Part shown: piece by piece, positions 43,478 to 56,319 of the stretch
Position numbering within the stretch: the first letter of the stretch is position 1
Layout: the number at the start of each line of letters is the position of its first letter
Assembly (NCBI RefSeq): GCF_943734655.1
Contig: NC_071353.1
Coordinates: forward strand, 145,558,043 to 145,622,042
Direction of reading: 5' to 3'
DNA from: Sabethes cyaneus
Lineage: Eukaryota; Arthropoda; Insecta; Diptera; Culicidae
Length of the DNA: 64,000 nt
Position numbers and translations under genes: made by a program
The notes under the pieces: model-generated
Seen by the model: only the letters and a program-made list of their open reading frames with translations
What the model was told of the DNA's origin: nothing
Databases searched by the model: none

Positions 43478-45806
43478 AAGAATTCGTCTTGGAAAATCCT
43501 GTCATTTGATACCTCATTTGCCATATTTCCAAAGAAAATCTAAAACGGCCAGTTCCGAGTTCCGTTAGAACCGAAAACGGACGTTCCGGAGTGTCCACAT
43601 TGGCTTAAATTACATCCAAATGTCCAACCAAGAATTCGTCTTGGAAAATCCTGTCATTTGATACCCCATTTGCCATATTTCCAAAGAAAATTCAAAATGG
43701 CCAGCTTTGAGTTCCGTTGGAACTGAAAACGGGCATTCCGGAGTGTCCACATTGGCTCAAAATGCATCCAAATGTCCACCCAAGAATTCGTCTTGGAAAA
43801 TCCTGTCATTTGATACCTCATTTGCCATATTTCCAAAGAAAATTCAAAATGGCCAGCTTTGAGTTCCGTTGGAACTGAAAACCGGCATTCCGGAGTGTCC
43901 ACATTGGCTCAAAATGCATCCAAATGTCCACCCAAGAATTCGTCTTCGAAAATCCTGTCATTTGATACCTCATTTGCCATATTTCCAAAGAAAATCTAAA
44001 ACGGCCAGTTCCGAGTTCCGTTAGAACCGAAAACGGACGTTCCGGAGTGTCCACATTGGCTTAAATTACATCCAAATGTCCAACCAAGAATTCGTCTTGG
44101 AAAATCCTGTCATTTGATACCCCATTTGCCATATTTCCAAAGAAAATTCAAAATGGCCAGCTTTGAGTTCCGTTGGAACTGAAAACGGGCATTCCGGAGT
44201 GTCCACATTGACTCAAAATGCATCCAAATGTCCACCCAAGAATTCGTCTTGGAAAATCCTGTCATTTGATACCTCATTTGCCATATTTCCAAAGAAAATT
44301 CAAAATGGCCAGCTTTGAGTTCCGTTGGAACTGAAGACGGGCATTCCGGAGTGTCCACATTGGCTCAAAATACATCCAAAAGTCCACCCAAGAATTCGTC
44401 TTGGAAAATCCTGTCATTTGATACCTCATTTGCCATATTTCCAAAGAAAATTCAAAATGGCCAGCTTTGAGTTCCGTTGGAACTGAAAACGGGCATTCCC
44501 GTGTCCACATTGGCTCAAAATACATCCAAATGTCCACCTAAGAATTCGTCCTGGAAAATCCTGTCATTTGATACCTCATTTGCCATATTTCCAAAGAAAA
44601 TTCAAAATGGCCAGCTTTGAGTTCCGTTGGAACTGAAAACGGGCATTCCGGAGTGTCCACATTGGCTCAAAATGCATCCAAATGTCCACCCAAGAATTCG
44701 TCTTGGAAAATCCTGTCATTTGATACCTCATTTGCCATATTTCCAAAGAAAATTCAAAATGGCCAGCTTTGAGTTCCGTTGGAACTGAAAACCGGCATTC
44801 CGGAGTGTCCACATTGGCTCAAAATGCATCCAAATGTCCACCCAAGAATTCGTCTTCGAAAATCCTGTCATTTGATACCTCATTTGCCATATTTCCAAAG
44901 AAAATCTAAAACGGCCAGTTCCGAGTTCCGTTAGAACCGAAAACGGACGTTCCGGAGTGTCCACATTGGCTTAAATTACATCCAAATGTCCAACCAAGAA
45001 TTCGTCTTGGAAAATCCTGTCATTTGATACCCCATTTGCCATATTTCCAAAGAAAATTCAAAATGGCCAGCTTTGAGTTCCGTTGGAACTGAAAACCGGC
45101 ATTCCGGAGTATCCACATTGGCTCAAAATGCATCCAAATGTCCACCCAAGAATTCGTCTTCGAAAATCCTGTCATTTGATACCTCATTTGCCATATTTCC
45201 AAAGAAAATTCAAAATGGCCAGCTTTGAGTTCCGTTGGAACTGAAAACGGGCATTCCGGATTGTCCACATTGGCTCACAATACATCCAAATGTCCACCCA
45301 AGAATTCGTCCTAGAAAATCCTGTCATTTGATACCTCATTTGCCATATTTCCAAAGAAAATTCAAAATGGCCAGCTTTGAGTTCCGTTGGAACTGAAAAC
45401 GGGCATTCCCGTGTCCACATTGGCTCAAAATACATCCAAATGTCCACCTAAGAATTGGTCTTGGAAAATCCTGTCATTTGATACCTCATTTGCCATATTT
45501 CCAAAGAAAATTCAAAATGGCCAGCTTTGAGTTCCGTTGGAACTGAAAACGGGCATTCCCGAGTGTCCACATTGGCTCAAAATGCATCCAAATGTCCACT
45601 CAAGAATTCGTCTTGGAAAATCCTGTCATTTGATACCCCATTTGACATATTTCCAAAGAAAATCTAAAACGGCCAGTTCCGAGTTACGGTAGAAGCGGTA
45701 GCGGATATTCCGGAGTGTCCACATTTGGCTCAAAATACATCCGAATGTCCACCCATGAATTCGTCTTGAAAACTTCTATCACTCGATACAGCATTTGTTA
45801 TATTTC
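43478..45806 (+). repeat. 152-bp satellite array 2 (~15 monomers)
   Basis: Starts abruptly at AAGAATTCGTC after TCTGATAAGTTG and ends at the gene segment of unit 2. It is about 2 monomers shorter than array 3 and about 9 shorter than array 1. It carries the ATTCCCGTGTCC marker variant at both about 44497 and 45406, consistent with an internal duplication. Confidence 0.92.
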
Positions 45807-45943
45807 AGATTTGACACAATTTCTGTCACACTGTCAAAGTGTCAGAGTGTCAGCTGTCAGTTGCATATTTTTTTCATCTGCAATCACAGCAAACAGTTTT
45901 CAGTTCGTTTGTTCTGAAAAGTTTATAAATATAGGTGCGAACA

Positions 45944-46563
45944 ATGATTTTCAAGCCTTCGGGTTTTGATGGTGTAGAAGAGAGGGCTTTTTCCAAACTG
46001 GATACTAAAATGTCTTGGATTTTACGTTGTATAAACAAAATTAAAAGGTAAATATGTGCAATATTAATAGAATAGAATATAAACTAATAGAATTATATGA
46101 AATTAGGTCGGTTCTGGCCTGTGTCAGGACTTCCGGAGAGAATGAAGATGACATCTCCGAGCAAGCACTAGCCAGCAGAGTCGACCTAGCAGAATGTTCA
46201 AAATCGGCTGAGGAAAAAAAGCAGCCGACAGGCACAGAGTCGTTGTCCGACGAACCTGGTCCTTCTGGCTGCTGTTTTTCCTCCGTTCCCAGTCCATCAA
46301 GGGCTGCTTCTAGCCGTTCTGGGGCGTTGCCTCGTCGGGGCCGGGTCCAGATTACTGTTCCAGCTACTCGGTTTTGGTACAGTGATCGGACCTGGAACCG
46401 AAGGCTTCGCTTCATAACGAGAAGCAGACATTATCGGTGGGTGCGCGGCCAGTGTAGGAGCTATCAACAATTAATAGCTCGAATTACAGCACAGGACATC
46501 TACTTCCTGCTTTTAACAATCGTGGCTGACGGTTCGCTTCTTGTTGCCTTCATAGTTTTTTAA
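45944..46563 (+). CDS. Novel amplified two-exon gene, copy 2 (186 aa predicted)
   Basis: Exon 1 is 45944-46047, intron 46048-46106, exon 2 46107-46563; splice signals and branch-like site are as in copy 1. The predicted protein is identical to copy 1 in all residues I compared. The upstream TGTCA cluster is kept (from 45824). A single substitution upstream (ATACAGC for ATACCGC near 45788) distinguishes this copy. Identity extends through non-coding flanks, so it shows recent duplication and does not by itself show selection on the protein. Confidence 0.65.
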
Positions 46564-46707
46564 ACCTTTATAAGGCAGTGGCAACTATTTTGCCACCAAT
46601 GAAATATATTTGTTTTGCCTCTATAATAATATCAACATTATTACAGAAGCAAAACTAATATTTTTCGATGGTGGCAATATAGTTGCCACTGTCTTATAAA
46701 GGGTTAA
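46560..46707. mobile_element. TTAA-flanked foldback MITE, copy 2
   Basis: Same position relative to the gene stop as in unit 1, so it was inserted before the unit was amplified. Confidence 0.8.
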
Positions 46708-46859
46708 AAATTTGATTAGAGTGAAGGAACAAGAGAACAAAAATGACAGCCGAGTCGTATGAATAAGCCAGTTTGCTTTGTTTTCTCGTGTCTAATTTTC
46801 ATGAGAGAAATTAAGCAAATTTTTTTATTCATACGATTTAATGAAAATTTTAAGTAAAA

Positions 46860-49800
46860 AAAATTACAAATGTAAAAATAAAAATTAATATGCATTAGAA
46901 AGCAAAAAAAAATGAACTATAAAAAACAATTGTCATACAAATTACAAAAGTGAAAAAAATTGATAAACCCGAAGGCAAAAAAAAACAAAATTAAATTAAA
47001 TTTAGCAAATTTAGCAATCGAAAAAATTATTTACAAAATTAAAGGAAAAGGAGCATAAAAATAACAAAATAAAAACTTTATATTGCAGAAAATAACACAA
47101 TTAGTGAAAAGCTCTAATTCGATATTCTAAATTCGACATTCGAGGTTTCAAATTCCAGTTTCGAATTGGATTTCATTTTAAAACTTGAAATAAAAATAAA
47201 AATTAAAGCCTACCATATTTTTTTTTTAAATTTTAAAAAAAATTACCATGAAAACTTTAACCTGAAAAATATAAACTAATTGATACTATAAAACTACATA
47301 AATGTGGAACTAAAATTTGAATACTTAAATTCAAAACTCAAAACTTTCAATGAAAATCCTAATTTAAAACTTAAAATTTGAAAACGTACTTTAAAACTTT
47401 AGCTTGAAACGTAAAATTTACCTCTAAGTTCAAAACTTTAATTAGAAACCTAAATTTAAAACTTTAAATTCAAAACAAAAAACTTAAATCATAAAATTTA
47501 AAACCTAAAATAGAAACAGAATATTTAAAACTTACCTAAATGTAAAACCTAAAATTTAAAACTTTACATTTAATACCTAAAATTAGGAACACTAATAAAA
47601 TGTAGGATCTAAAACTTGTAATTTAAGAAATTCAAATTTAACTAAAACTCACAGCTGAAATTTAGAACTTACGATTTATTTTAAATTTTTTGTTTTAAGC
47701 CTAAGTTTCAAAATTCCAGTTTCTAAATTCCAGTTTTTCATTGTAAGTTTAGAATTTGTAAAGTTTGAAATTTCAATTTCTAAATTTCAATTGAAGCTTT
47801 TAAAATTTATGTTTCTAAATTTTAGTAATTATTTTTAAGTCTTTAATTTCAGCTGAAAATTTTAGTTAAATTTTCATTTTTCAAATTTCAATTTTTAACT
47901 CTTACATATTATTAGAGACTTTAGTTTAAATGTTAAGCTTGAAATTTAAAGTTTTGAATTTAGGTTTTTAAATTTTAGTTACACATTTTAAATTTCAAAA
48001 TTTATGTGTATAAATTTTAGTATGTGTTTTGAATTTCAGGATCTTAATTTTAAGTTTTGAGTTTAGGTTTCTAATTTAGGTTTTTACTAAGACTTTAGTT
48101 TTTTTATATTTTTAAATTTTAGTTCTACATTTTTAGTTTTCAATACAAAGTTTTGGTTATTGGCTTATAACTTCAAGTATAAAAATTTTTGACATATGTT
48201 TCAATATTTAAGTTTCTAAATTTCAGTTTCAAATTTCAAATAAAAGTTTAAATTTTTGATTGGAGTTTAAGTTCTAAGTCTTATAATAATCTACCATTTT
48301 TTTCGAGATAATAAGTTCGACATTCGAGGTTTCAAATTCCAGTTTCGAATTGGATTTTACTTTAAAACTTGAAATAAAAATAAAAATTCAAGCCTACAAT
48401 AAAAACTTAAACCTGAAAAATATAAACTAATTGAAACTATAAAACTAAAAAGGTGGAACTAAAATTTTAAAACTTAAATTCAAAATTTCAAAACTCAAAA
48501 CTTTCAATGAAAATCTAAACTTAAAGCTTAAAATTTACAAACGTACTTCAAAACTTTAGCTTGAAACGCAAAAATTATCTCTAAGTTCAAAACTTTAATT
48601 AGAAACCTAAATTTAAAACTTGAAATTTAAATCTTGAAATTCAAAACAAAAAACTTAAATCATAAAATTTAAAACCTAAAATAGAAACAGAACATTTAAA
48701 ACTTAAATGTAAAACCTAAAATTTAAAACTTAACATTTATTACCTAAAATTAGGGACAATAATACAATGTAAGATTTAAAACTTGAAATATAAGAAATTC
48801 AAATTTAACTAAAATTCACAGCTGAAATTTAGAACTTACGTTTTATTTTAAATTTTGTGTTGTAAACCTAAGTTTCAAAATTCAAGTTTCTAAATTCCAG
48901 TTCTTCATTGTAAGTTTAGAATTTGTAAAGTTTGAAATTTCAATTTCTAAATTTCAATTGAAGTTTTCAAAATTTATGTTTCTAAATTTTAGTAATTAGT
49001 TTTAAGTTTACCTTAATTTCAGCTGAAAATTTTAGTTAAATTTTAATTTTTCAACTTTCAAGTTTTAAATCTTACCTACATTTTATTAGAGACTTTAGTT
49101 TAAATGTTAAGTTTTAAATTTTAAGTTTTGAATTTCAGTTTTTAAATTTCAGTACCACATTTTAAATTTCAAAATTTATGTGTCTAAATTTTAGTATTAA
49201 ATTGTGAGTTTTAAATTTTAGGATTGAATTTTAAGTTTTACACCTAAGCTCTTATTTTAGGCTTCAAATCTCGTGCTTTTATTTTGGGCTTTGAATGTAA
49301 GATTTAAGTTTTATGTTTTGAATTTCAGGATCTTTATTTTAAGTTTTGAGTTTAGGTTTATAATTTAGGCTTTATTAAGATCTTAGTTTTTTTATATTTT
49401 TAAATTTTAGTTCATTTTTAGTTTTCAATACAAAGTTTTTGTTATTGGCTTTAATTTTGATTTTAGCTTCAAGTATAAAAATTTTTAACATACGTTTCAA
49501 CATTTAAGTTTTCAAATTCCTATGTCTCATGTTTCTAAATATTCAGTTTCAGAATTAAGTTTCCAAAACGTCAGTTTCAAATTTCAAGTAAAAATTAAAA
49601 ATTTTTATTCGAGTTTAAGTTTTAAGTCACATTTTTTTGCGAGGTTTCAAATTCCAGTTTCGAATTGGATTTCAATTTAAAACTTGAAGTAAAAATTAAA
49701 ATTAAGGCCTGCAATAAAAACTTTAACCTGAAAAATATAAACTAATTGATACTATAAAACTATATAAATGTATAAGTAAAATTTGAAAATTTAAATTCAA

Positions 49801-51795
49801 AACTCAAAACTTTCAATGAAAATCCTAATTTCAAACTTAAAATTTAAAAACGTACTTTAAAACTATAGCTTGAAACGTAAAATTTATCTCTAAGTTCAAA
49901 ACTTTAATTAGAAACCTAAATTTGAAACTTGAAATTCATACAATTTAAAACCTAAAATAAAAACAAAATGCTTAAAACTTACCTAAATATAAAACCTAAA
50001 ATTTAATACTTAACATTTAATACACTAATTAAATGTAGGTTTTAAAATTTGAAATTTAAGAAATTCTAATTTAACTAAAATTCACAGCTGAAATTAGCTT
50101 TTTTTAAATTTTGTGTTTTAAGCCTAAGTTTCAAAATTCAAGTTTCTAAATTCCAGTTTTTCATTGTAATTTTGGAATTTGTAAAGTTTGAAATTTCAAT
50201 TTCCAAATTTCAACTGAAGTTTTTAAAATGTATGTTTCTAAATTTTAGTAATTATTTTTAAGTTTACCTTAAAGACTTTAATTTTAGGTATTACATTTTA
50301 AATTTTTAATTTCAGCTGAAAATTTTAGTTAAATTTTCGTTTTTGAAATTTCAAGTTTTAAATCATTTAATCATTTTATTAGAGACCTTCATTTTACATA
50401 TTAAATGTTAAGTTTGAATTTAAATTTCAGTTTTTAAATTTTAGTTAAACATTTAAAATTTCAAAATTCATGTGACTAAATTTCAGTATTAAATTCTAAG
50501 TTTCAAAATTTCAGTCTTACGTTTTATAAATTCTAGGTTTTAGATTTTTAACCATAAAATTTAAACTAACGTTTGGAAATTTTAATATTTTAGTATTTAG
50601 ATTCTTGTTTTAGAGTTTAGAAAATTAAATTTCGAATGTCGAATTTAGAGTTTTAGCTTATTTTCTTAGTTTTGCTGCTCTTTAATAATTTTCGAGTTTT
50701 ACTTTTAGTTTTGAAGTTTTATTGTTTTTTGTTTTGAAATTTTTCATTCACTTTTGTTTTATTGCTTCGAATGTTTTGTCAATTGTTCTAACTTCTAAGT
50801 TCTATAAATTTTCATTTTTTGAATAACAACGTCACTAAATTTACAGTTAAATAAATAACAATTAAAACCGTAACAATATTTATAGTTAAATGAATAACGA
50901 TTAAAACCGCAGCTAAATTAACAGTTAAATGAAAAACAATTAAAAACGTAACAAAATTTACAGTTAAATGAATAACAATAAAAGCATAAATTTCAGTTCC
51001 ACGTTTTGAGTTTTAAGTTTCAGTTAGTTTTAATAAGTTTTAAATTTTCAGTTCCAAAATTTATGTTTCTAAATTTCAGTTATAAATTTTACATTACAAG
51101 TTTAGAAATTTAGTATTCTAAATTTCAGTTGTAAATTTTAGTGTTTTAAATTTCAAGTTTTAATCTTACATTTTGTTAGAGACCTTCATTTTACATATTA
51201 AATGTTAAGTCTGAATTTGAATTTCAGATTTTAAATTTCAGTTAAACATTTAAAATTTTAAAATTCATGTGACTAAATTTCAGTATTAAATTTTCAGTTT
51301 CAAAATTTCAATCTTATGTTTTATAAATTCTAGGTTTTAGATTTTTAACCTTTAATATTTTAGTATTTAGATTCTTGTTTTAGAATTTAGAAAATTAAAT
51401 TTCGAATGTCGAATTTAGAATTTTAGCTTTATATTTTCTTATTTTTGATGCTTTTTAGTAATTTTCGAGTTTTACTTTTAGTTTTGAAGTTTTATTGTTC
51501 TTTGTTTAGATATTTTTCATTCACTTTCGTTTTATGCTCCTTTTCTCAATTGCTGGGAATATTTTGTCAATTGTTATAAATTCTAAGTTCTCTAAATTTT
51601 CAATTTTTGAATAACAATTAAAAACGTAACAAAATTTACAGTTAAATGAATAACAACTAGAACCGTAACAAAATTTATAAATAACCCAATAACAATTAGA
51701 ACCGTAACAAAATTAACAGTTAAATGAAAAACAGTAAAAAAAAGTAACAAAATTTACATACAGACAACAATATTTACATAACAAAATTTGCAAAT
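46860..51795. repeat. AT-rich giant imperfect inverted-repeat block, copy 2
   Basis: Longer than copy 1: it keeps TCTCTAAGTTC near 48578, about 125 bases near 49785-49910 and about 24 bases near 46985 that are missing there. Otherwise nearly identical, with only scattered substitutions. Confidence 0.82.
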
Positions 51796-52632
51796 ACATA
51801 CAGATACACATTCATTCATACAAACACATAACACACCCATGCATACACTCACACACGACACAACGGGTTGCAAAAGAGTCCGCCTCCTCGTGGTGCAACC
51901 TGGGTAACGCTAAATGGACTCATATTTTAAAATAGAATAATATAATGTTTATACTAATACATAGGGTTAAAATCCCTCGGTTCTCGATAACAGCCCTCTC
52001 ATATTTCACGTTGGTTATCCTACAAAAATAATTTTAGCAAATCAACTCAATATCATTACATTTACAAAATACCCGATCATTAACTGGTTTCTCTGTTCTG
52101 ATTAATTTTCAATCAATAATTGCTGATAGTAATTGTACAAATATCAAACCCTCGTGGCCTTTCTATCCCAGCATTGGCCAATCACGGCTGTGGTAATACT
52201 CTTCGGCAGGGGAACTATGCCATTAGCGCGAAGCATTTTTAGTCCACGAGTGTTGGTTGCTTTCACGGATAAGCCTAGAGTACTAGAGTCACTCTCTACA
52301 CACATCAGTACATTTATGAAGGTAAAATTAAGTCCTCACAAACAATAATAATATCAAATGAACTGTATGAATGTACTAGCGAAACTTGTAAAATGATATT
52401 TGTGCAATACCCATAAGCATGTTTAAGTTCCTTCAAACCTTCCTCCTTCACCGATAAAAAGTAAAGTTTTCCATGGGTTTTCTTTCTAGCAAGTAAGTCT
52501 TTTCAAACGACTGTAGTGAAAAAATTCGATCCTGGACAAGACTTTTGACGGGATTTCAAGAAGCATCAACCGCCAAACCACCGAAAGGAATGAGCCACAT
52601 TAATGCCGAGATGTCTACATTCTGATAAGTTG
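51796..52632. other. Complex segment, copy 2
   Basis: Counterpart of 42641-43477, apparently identical over the parts compared. Confidence 0.5.
52144..52305 (-). CDS. Short conserved ORF (53 aa), copy 2
   Basis: Same 53-codon minus-strand frame as at 42989-43150, unchanged. Confidence 0.25.
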   Translation of the reverse strand: MCVESDSSTLGLSVKATNTRGLKMLRANGIVPLPKSITTAVIGQCWDRKATRV

Positions 52633-55267
52633 AAGAATTCGTCTTGGAAAATCCTGTCATTTGATACCTCATTTGCCATATTTCCAAAGAAAATCTAAAA
52701 CGGCCAGTTCCGAGTTCCGTTAGAACCGAAAACGGACGTTCCGGAGTGTCCACATTGGCTTAAATTACATCCAAATGTCCAACCAAGAATTCGTCTTGGA
52801 AAATCCTGTCATTTGATACCCCATTTGCCATATTTCCAAAGAAAATTCAAAATGGCCAGCTTTGAGTTCCGTTGGAACTGAAAACGGGCATTCCGGAGTG
52901 TCCACATTGGCTCAAAATGCATCCAAATGTCCACCCAAGAATTCGTCTTGGAAAATCCTGTCATTTGATACCTCATTTGCCATATTTCCAAAGAAAATTC
53001 AAAATGGCCAGCTTTGAGTTCCGTTGGAACTGAAAACCGGCATTCCGGAGTGTCCACATTGGCTCAAAATGCATCCAAATGTCCACCCAAGAATTCGTCT
53101 TCGAAAATCCTGTCATTTGATACCTCATTTGCCATATTTCCAAAGAAAATCTAAAACGGCCAGTTCCGAGTTCCGTTAGAACCGAAAACGGACGTTCCGG
53201 AGTGTCCACATTGGCTTAAATTACATCCAAATGTCCAACCAAGAATTCGTCTTGGAAAATCCTGTCATTTGATACCCCATTTGCCATATTTCCAAAGAAA
53301 ATTCAAAATGGCCAGCTTTGAGTTCCGTTGGAACTGAAAACGGGCATTCCGGAGTGTCCACATTGACTCAAAATGCATCCAAATGTCCACCCAAGAATTC
53401 GTCTTGGAAAATCCTGTCATTTGATACCCCATTTGCCATATTTCCAAAGAAAATTCAAAATGGCCAGCTTTGAGTTCCGTTGGAACTGAAAACGGGCATT
53501 CCGGATTGTCCACATTGGCTCAAAATGCATCCAAATGCCCACCCAAGAATTCGTCTAGGAAAATCCTGTCATTTGATACCTCATTTGCCATATTTCCAAA
53601 GAAAATTCAAAATGGCCAGCTTTAAGTTCCGTTGGAACTGAAAACGGGCATTCCCGAGTGTCCACATTGGCTCAAAATACATCCAAATGTCCACCTAAGA
53701 ATTCGTCTTGGAAAATCCTGTCATTTGATACCTCATTTGCCATATTTCCAAAGAAAATCTAAAACGGCCAGTTCCGAGTTCCGTTAGAACCGAAAACGGA
53801 CGTTCCGGAGTGTCCACATTGGCTTAAATTACATCCAAATGTCCACCTAAGAATTCGTCTTGGAAAATCCTGTCATTTGATACCCCATTTGCCATATTTC
53901 CAAAGAAAATTCAAAATGGCCAGCTTTGAGTTCCGTTGGAACTGAAAACGGGCATTCCGGAGTGTCCACATTGACTCAAAATGCATCCAAATGTCCACCC
54001 AAGAATTCGTCTTGGAAAATCCTGTCATTTGATACCCCATTTGACATATTTCCAAAGAAAATTCAAAATGGCCAGCTTTGAGTTCCGTTGGAACTGAAGA
54101 CGGGCATTCCGGAGTGTCCACATTGGCTCAAAATACATCCAAAAGTCCACCCAAGAATTCGTCTTGGAAAATCCTGTCATTTGATACCTCATTTGCCATA
54201 TTTCCAAAGAAAATTCAAAATGGCCAGCTTTGAGTTCCGTTGGAACTGAAAACCGGCATTCCGGAGTGTCCACATTGGCTCAAAATGCATCCAAAAGTCC
54301 ACCCAAGAATTCGTCTTCGAAAATTCTGTCATTTGATACCCCATTTGCCATATTTCCAAAGAAAATCTAAAACGGCCAGCTCCGAGTTCCGATAGAACCG
54401 AAAACGGACGTTCCGGAGTGTCCACATTGGCTTAAATTACAGCCAAATGTCCACCCAAGAATTCGTCTTGGAAAATCCTGTCATTTGATACCTCATTTGC
54501 CATATTTCCAAAGAAAATTCAAAATGGCCAGCTTTGAGTTCCGTTGGAACTGAAAACCGGCATTCCGGAGTATCCACATTGGCTCAAAATGCATCCAAAT
54601 GTCCACCCAAGAATTCGTCTTCGAAAATCCTGTCATTTGATACCTCATTTGCCATATTTCCAAAGAAAATTCAAAATGGCCAGCTTTGAGTTCCGTTGGA
54701 ACTGAAAACGGGCATTCCGGATTGTCCACATTGGCTCACAATACATCCAAATGTCCACCCAAGAATTCGTCCTAGAAAATCCTGTCATTTGATACCTCAT
54801 TTGCCATATTTCCAAAGAAAATTCAAAATGGCCAGCTTTGAGTTCCGTTGGAACTGAAAACGGGCATTCCCGTGTCCACATTGGCTCAAAATACATCCAA
54901 ATGTCCACCTAAGAATTCGTCTTGGAAAATCCTGTCATTTGATACCTCATTTGCCATATTTCCAAAGAAAATTCAAAATGGCCAGCTTTGAGTTCCGTTG
55001 GAACTGAAAACGGGCATTCCCGAGTGTCCACATTGGCTCAAAATGCATCCAAATGTCCACTCAAGAATTCGTCTTGGAAAATCCTGTCATTTGATACCCC
55101 ATTTGACATATTTCCAAAGAAAATCTAAAACGGCCAGTTCCGAGTTACGGTAGAAGCGGTAGCGGATATTCCGGAGTGTCCACATTTGGCTCAAAATACA
55201 TCCGAATGTCCACCCATGAATTCGTCTTGAAAACTTCTATCACTCGATACCGCATTTGTTATATTTC
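52633..55267 (+). repeat. 152-bp satellite array 3 (~17 monomers)
   Basis: Begins with the same three monomers as array 2, diverges in the middle (extra TCTAAAACGGCCAG-type monomers near 53760 and 54370), then ends with the same ordered block of variants as arrays 1 and 2. One monomer carries GAAAATTCTGTC (near 54320) instead of GAAAATCCTGTC. Confidence 0.92.
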
Positions 55268-55404
55268 AGATTTGACACAATTTCTGTCACACTGTCAAAG
55301 TGTCAGAGTGTCAGCTGTCAGTTGCATATTTTTTTCATCTGCAATCACAGCAAACAGTTTTCAGTTCGTTTGTTCTGAAAAGTTTATAAATATAGGTGCG
55401 AACA

Positions 55405-56024
55405 ATGATTTTCAAGCCTTCGGGTTTTGATGGTGTAGAAGAGAGGGCTTTTTCCAAACTGGATACTAAAATGTCTTGGATTTTACGTTGTATAAACAAA
55501 ATTAAAAGGTAAATATGTGCAATATTAATAGAATAGAATATAAACTAATAGAATTATATGAAATTAGGTCGGTTCTGGCCTGTGTCAGGACTTCCGGAGA
55601 GAATGAAGATGACATCTCCGAGCAAGCACTAGCCAGCAGAGTCGACCTAGCAGAATGTTCAAAATCGGCTGAGGAAAAAAAGCAGCCGACAGGCACAGAG
55701 TCGTTGTCCGACGAACCTGGTCCTTCTGGCTGCTGTTTTTCCTCCGTTCCCAGTCCATCAAGGGCTGCTTCTAGCCGTTCTGGGGCGTTGCCTCGTCGGG
55801 GCCGGGTCCAGATTACTGTTCCAGCTACTCGGTTTTGGTACAGTGATCGGACCTGGAACCGAAGGCTTCGCTTCATAACGAGAAGCAGACATTATCGGTG
55901 GGTGCGCGGCCAGTGTAGGAGCTATCAACAATTAATAGCTCGAATTACAGCACAGGACATCTACTTCCTGCTTTTAACAATCGTGGCTGACGGTTCGCTT
56001 CTTGTTGCCTTCATAGTTTTTTAA
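55405..56024 (+). CDS. Novel amplified two-exon gene, copy 3 (186 aa predicted)
   Basis: Exon 1 is 55405-55508, intron 55509-55567, exon 2 55568-56024. Frame, splice sites, promoter cluster (from 55285) and protein match copies 1 and 2. All three copies are intact, with no stop or frameshift. Confidence 0.65.
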
Positions 56025-56168
56025 ACCTTTATAAGGCAGTGGCAACTATTTTGCCACCAATGAAATATATTTGTTTTGCCTCTATAATAATATCAACATT
56101 ATTACAGAAGCAAAACTAATATTTTTCGATGGTGGCAATATAGTTGCCACTGTCTTATAAAGGGTTAA
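56021..56168. mobile_element. TTAA-flanked foldback MITE, copy 3
   Basis: As in units 1 and 2, overlapping the gene's stop codon. Confidence 0.8.
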
Positions 56169-56319
56169 AAATTTGATTAGAGTGAAGGAACAAGAGAACA
56201 AAAATGACAGCCGAGTCGTATGAATAAGCCAGTTTGCTTTGTTTTCTCGTGTCTAATTTTCATGAGAGAAATTAAGCAAATTTTTTTATTCATACGATTT
56301 AATGAAAATTTTAAGTAAA

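Larger units (their letters stand above)
36799..45806 (+). repeat. Higher-order repeat unit 1 (~9.0 kb)
   Basis: The unit consists of gene segment, foldback MITE, AT-rich inverted-repeat block, ~830-bp complex segment and satellite array. Corresponding points (gene ATG 36936, then 45944) are 9008 bases apart. Relative to units 2 and 3 it lacks about 125 bases near 40740 and two shorter pieces near 37975 and 39541. Confidence 0.92.
45807..55267 (+). repeat. Higher-order repeat unit 2 (~9.46 kb)
   Basis: Same order of parts as unit 1. The gene-to-gene distance to unit 3 is 9461 bases. The 453-base excess over unit 1 is explained by two extra satellite monomers (304) and about 149 bases in the AT-rich block. 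Confidence 0.92.
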
